This document shows, one piece after another, positions 5,641 to 7,909 of a stretch of DNA of 7,909 nucleotides. Origin of the DNA: Pseudomonadota bacterium (GTDB taxonomy: Bacteria > Pseudomonadota > Alphaproteobacteria > ATCC43930 > CGMCC-115725); NCBI GenBank assembly GCA_021790295.1, contig JAJYIC010000106.1, positions 1 to 7,909 on the forward strand. The letters run 5' to 3'. Positions within the stretch are counted from its first letter, which is position 1. Every line of letters begins with the position of its first letter. The notes beneath the pieces are model-generated. The model saw nothing but the letters and a program-made list of their open reading frames with translations, had not been told where the DNA came from and ran no database searches. Both the position numbers and the translations under genes were made by a program.

Positions 5641-6831
5641 TTAGCGGGCCGCTGCGCGCTCTTTGGCCCTTCCTCTCTCGAAGGCCGGCATCACCTCGGC
5701 GCTGAAGCGTTCGAGCTGTTCGAGCACGACCCTTTGCGGGACGCCGACGGAAAGAGAGACCATCACCCGTTCGAGGCCGGGGTAGCGCTCTTCGAGCGCT
5801 TTCAGATGGGCGATCACTTCCGAAGCGGTGCCGCAAAGAAAGCCGCCGCCGCGGATCGCATCCCCGATCCGCGGCAGATCGGCCAAAGGCGCGCGCAGGG
5901 GATCGCGCATGATCTCGATCTGTTCTTCGCTGAGGGCGCGCACGAGCCGCAGCTCGCCGAACATCTTCAAATTCTCTTCGTAATATTTGCCGGCTTCGCG
6001 GATCGCCTGCTCGAGGCTGTCGGCGAGGTGGAAATGAAAGCCGAAACAAAGCCCCTCTCCGGGGAGAAGCTCCTGGCCGATCTTCCGATGCGCCTCCTGC
6101 CAGGCGCGCACCACCCTGTCCATCGCCCCGCCTTCCGCAGAGCCGCCACCGACCACCCCTTTGATGCTGAACCGCGCCATGAAATCGAGAGCCCTTTCGC
6201 TGGCGCTTTGGATCGGCTGCCAGCATTCGACCGGGCGCCGCAATGGGCGCGGAACGAGGGTCAGCTCTTCGAGCGTATAACCGCGATAGGGAACTGCCGG
6301 CGGTAGCATGTAATGCTTGCCGCGGTGGCAAAAGGAGTCGTTGTCGAAAGCCTTGAAGATGATCTCGGCCTGTTCTTCGAAAAGTTCGCGGTTTGCCGGC
6401 TGATCCCTGAGTGGAGAGCCGAAAGTCTCCACTTCGCGCGTGTGGTAGCCGCGGCCGAGGCCAAAAGTGACGCGACCTCGGGTGAGGATGTCGGCGACGG
6501 CGAAATCCTCGGCAAGGCGCAAAGGGTGCCACATCGGCGCGATGTTGAACCCGCAGCCGAAACGCAGGCGGGCCGTCAGGTGGGAAAGATGCACGGCCGC
6601 CATCAGGACGTTGGGGATGCATTCATAGCCTTCGCGCTGGAAATGATGCTCGGCCATCCACAGCGTGTCGTAACCGCGCCGCTCCATAACCTCGGCCATC
6701 GCCTCGGCCTTCTCGAACGCGCTCGCCAGATGCTGGTTCGGAAAGCGGCGCGCGTTGACGGGCGTGCCGGCGTAGCCGACATCATCCATATCGACATGTC
6801 CGGCATAAAGGCTGTCGAAATATCGGATCAT
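5641..6831 (-). CDS. LLM-class flavin-dependent monooxygenase (bacterial luciferase-like)
   Basis: 396 residues, the usual size of the luciferase-like TIM-barrel family, which uses reduced FMN or F420 to oxygenate aldehydes, ketones, sulfonates, heterocycles and other small molecules. Family hallmarks are GYDTLWMAEHHF (53-64), RLRFGCGFNIAPMWHPLRLAED from residue 88, the segment GRVTFGLGRGYHTREVETFG (119-138), and CGTASEVIAHL (333-343) near the end. Most two-component members need a separate flavin reductase, and none is seen here. ATG 6831 follows GGGAGGAG at good spacing and overlaps the stop of the upstream gene as ATGA, which points to translational coupling. After the TAA stop the same frame stays open for 36 codons, up to a TGA overlapping the MBL start. 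The true substrate is not deducible. Confidence 0.94.
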   Translation of the reverse strand: MIRYFDSLYAGHVDMDDVGYAGTPVNARRFPNQHLASAFEKAEAMAEVMERRGYDTLWMAEHHFQREGYECIPNVLMAAVHLSHLTARLRFGCGFNIAPMWHPLRLAEDFAVADILTRGRVTFGLGRGYHTREVETFGSPLRDQPANRELFEEQAEIIFKAFDNDSFCHRGKHYMLPPAVPYRGYTLEELTLVPRPLRRPVECWQPIQSASERALDFMARFSIKGVVGGGSAEGGAMDRVVRAWQEAHRKIGQELLPGEGLCFGFHFHLADSLEQAIREAGKYYEENLKMFGELRLVRALSEEQIEIMRDPLRAPLADLPRIGDAIRGGGFLCGTASEVIAHLKALEERYPGLERVMVSLSVGVPQRVVLEQLERFSAEVMPAFERGRAKERAAAR

Positions 6832-7909
6832 CCATTCTCCTCCCTGAAGATGCCCGCCTGCGGCGCGCTTTCGCTGTTTAATTTGTTCGACGGCTGCGGC
6901 AGACGCCCCGTTGCGGCGCTCTTGATCGCGCGCCAGACCCTTTCGGGCGTTGCCGGCATGTCGATGTGGGAGACGCCGAATTCGCAGAGCGCATCGACGA
7001 GGGCGTTGATAAGGGCGGCAAGCGCCGGGGTGGTCCCGCCTTCTCCGGCGGAGCGCACGCCGAGAGGGGTCGTGGGCGAAGGCACTTCGCTGATAAAGCC
7101 CGCAAAAGAGGGAAGATCGCCGGCCCGCGGGATCGCATAATCCATAAAGCTGCCGGCGAGAAGCTGCCCGCTTTCCGGGTCGTAACGGCTTTCCTCGAAA
7201 AGGGCCTGGCCGACGCCTTGGGCGATCCCGCCATGAGTCTGGCCCAAGACGATCATGGGATTGATCGCGCGGCCGACATCGTCGACCGCGGTATAAGCCG
7301 CGATTTCGACCTTGCCGGTTTCGGGATCGACCTCGAGTTCGCACACATGGGCGCCGTAAGGGAAGCTCGCGACCGGCACGATCTCGTCGCAAACGGCGGC
7401 GAGAGGGCCTTTCAACTCCACTGGCAATTCCGCCGGCAGGCGAGCCCCTTTTGCCGCCGCCGCGGCAACCTCGAAGAGGCCGATCTCGCGATCGGTTCCG
7501 GAAACCCGGTAACGCCCGGCCTTGAACTCGATGTCGGCTTCCCCGGTTTCGAGAAGAAAACTCGCGATCCTGCGGCCTTTGGCGACAATCTCTTCGCTCG
7601 CCTTGCCGATGACGGTGACGGCAAGCTTCATCGAGCGTCCGGAATGGGAGCCTCCTCCCGCTTCGACCCGATCCGTGTCATGCGCGAGATAAGAAATGCT
7701 CGCCAAAGGAACCCCGAGCCAATCGCCCAGAAGCTGGGCAAAGCTCGTTTCGTGGCCTTGGCCCGAAGACATCGTCCCCATCACCAGTTCGACCCTTCCT
7801 TCGGGAAGGACGGCGACCTCGGAGAGCCCCTGGACCATGGCCCGGAGCCGCGCGGCGCCGCTGCAGCCCCGGATCGTCCAGGACACGTACTTGCGGCCCA
7901 CCACCAGGG
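6828..7909 (-). CDS. Molybdopterin-binding large subunit, xanthine dehydrogenase family (3' part, cut by window edge)
   Basis: About 360 codons of the C-terminal half of a subunit normally of 750-800 residues; the frame is open at the right edge, so the start lies outside. The subunit carries the molybdenum-cytosine-dinucleotide cofactor and hydroxylates N-heterocycles, aldehydes or CO with oxygen from water. Visible motifs are MGTMSSGQGHETSFAQ (Gln codon 7758-7760, cofactor binding), GGGSHSGRSM, AYTAVDDVGRAINP, GQTHGGIAQGVGQALFEE and GVRSAGEGGTTPA with the catalytic Glu (codon 7041-7043). The CO-dehydrogenase loop AYRCSFR would lie outside, so the subtype is not seen, but GGGSHSGRSM fits the broad non-CO group. 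The FAD and 2Fe-2S subunit genes are absent here and would be expected upstream. The stop overlaps the LLM start (ATGA). The outermost 33 codons differ in base use from the rest. Confidence 0.94.
   Translation of the reverse strand, partial: LVVGRKYVSWTIRGCSGAARLRAMVQGLSEVAVLPEGRVELVMGTMSSGQGHETSFAQLLGDWLGVPLASISYLAHDTDRVEAGGGSHSGRSMKLAVTVIGKASEEIVAKGRRIASFLLETGEADIEFKAGRYRVSGTDREIGLFEVAAAAAKGARLPAELPVELKGPLAAVCDEIVPVASFPYGAHVCELEVDPETGKVEIAAYTAVDDVGRAINPMIVLGQTHGGIAQGVGQALFEESRYDPESGQLLAGSFMDYAIPRAGDLPSFAGFISEVPSPTTPLGVRSAGEGGTTPALAALINALVDALCEFGVSHIDMPATPERVWRAIKSAATGRLPQPSNKLNSESAPQAGIFREENG

Noticed and set aside
5534..6622. Long open frame in phase with the MBL gene reaching far upstream through the LLM gene
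   Set aside because: The translation is low-complexity Arg/Ala/Pro sequence typical of a GC-rich shadow frame. The MBL start is set by the strong ribosome binding site before 5533.
6828..7909. Naming the Mo subunit a CO dehydrogenase (coxL)
   Set aside because: The diagnostic AYRCSFR loop would lie outside the window, and the visible motifs fit the wider xanthine dehydrogenase-like group.

Overview
The window is GC-rich DNA that looks like the chromosome of an alphaproteobacterium, most likely of the Hyphomicrobiales (Rhizobiales) type. The grounds are the style of the tRNA-Thr(UGU), a MscL with an extended periplasmic loop, a tRNA-Tyr/tRNA-Gly pair divergent from an rlmB-type gene, and the accessory enzyme families. 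Genus-level placement is not possible from this stretch alone.

Bases 1-1407 are a translation-machinery block. tRNA-Tyr(GUA) and tRNA-Gly(UCC) are read leftwards from a near-consensus promoter at 310-338 (TTGACA, 17 bp, TATGAC). The rRNA 2'-O-methyltransferase gene rlmB is read rightwards, and its last codons and stop lie inside the 5' end of a tRNA-Thr(UGU) gene. Four bases later, convergent, ends a Sua5-type threonylcarbamoyl-AMP synthase gene, whose product starts the t6A37 modification carried by ANN-decoding tRNAs such as that tRNA-Thr.

Bases 2438-2896 hold mscL, a mechanosensitive channel gene divergent from sua5. Its stop codon overlaps by 4 bases the stop of the next, convergent gene.

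Bases 2893-7909 are a leftward gene cluster. In transcription order it holds the C-terminal part of a molybdopterin-binding large subunit of the xanthine dehydrogenase family (cut by the window edge), a luciferase-like flavin-dependent monooxygenase, an MBL-fold metallo-hydrolase, and a thiamine-diphosphate enzyme of the acetolactate synthase/benzoylformate decarboxylase superfamily. The first two overlap by ATGA and the last three have good ribosome binding sites, so the set reads as one operon. The families together suggest a catabolic pathway: hydroxylation of a heterocycle or aldehyde, monooxygenation, hydrolysis of a lactone or ester, then C-C cleavage or ligation. The substrate cannot be read from the sequence.

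The most interesting points are this cluster, the LLM reading frame that stays open past its TAA stop to an ATGA overlap with the MBL gene, the shared gene ends (rlmB/tRNA-Thr/sua5 and mscL/TPP gene), and an abrupt change of codon use at the right edge. I see no insertion sequence, CRISPR array, prophage gene or integrase.
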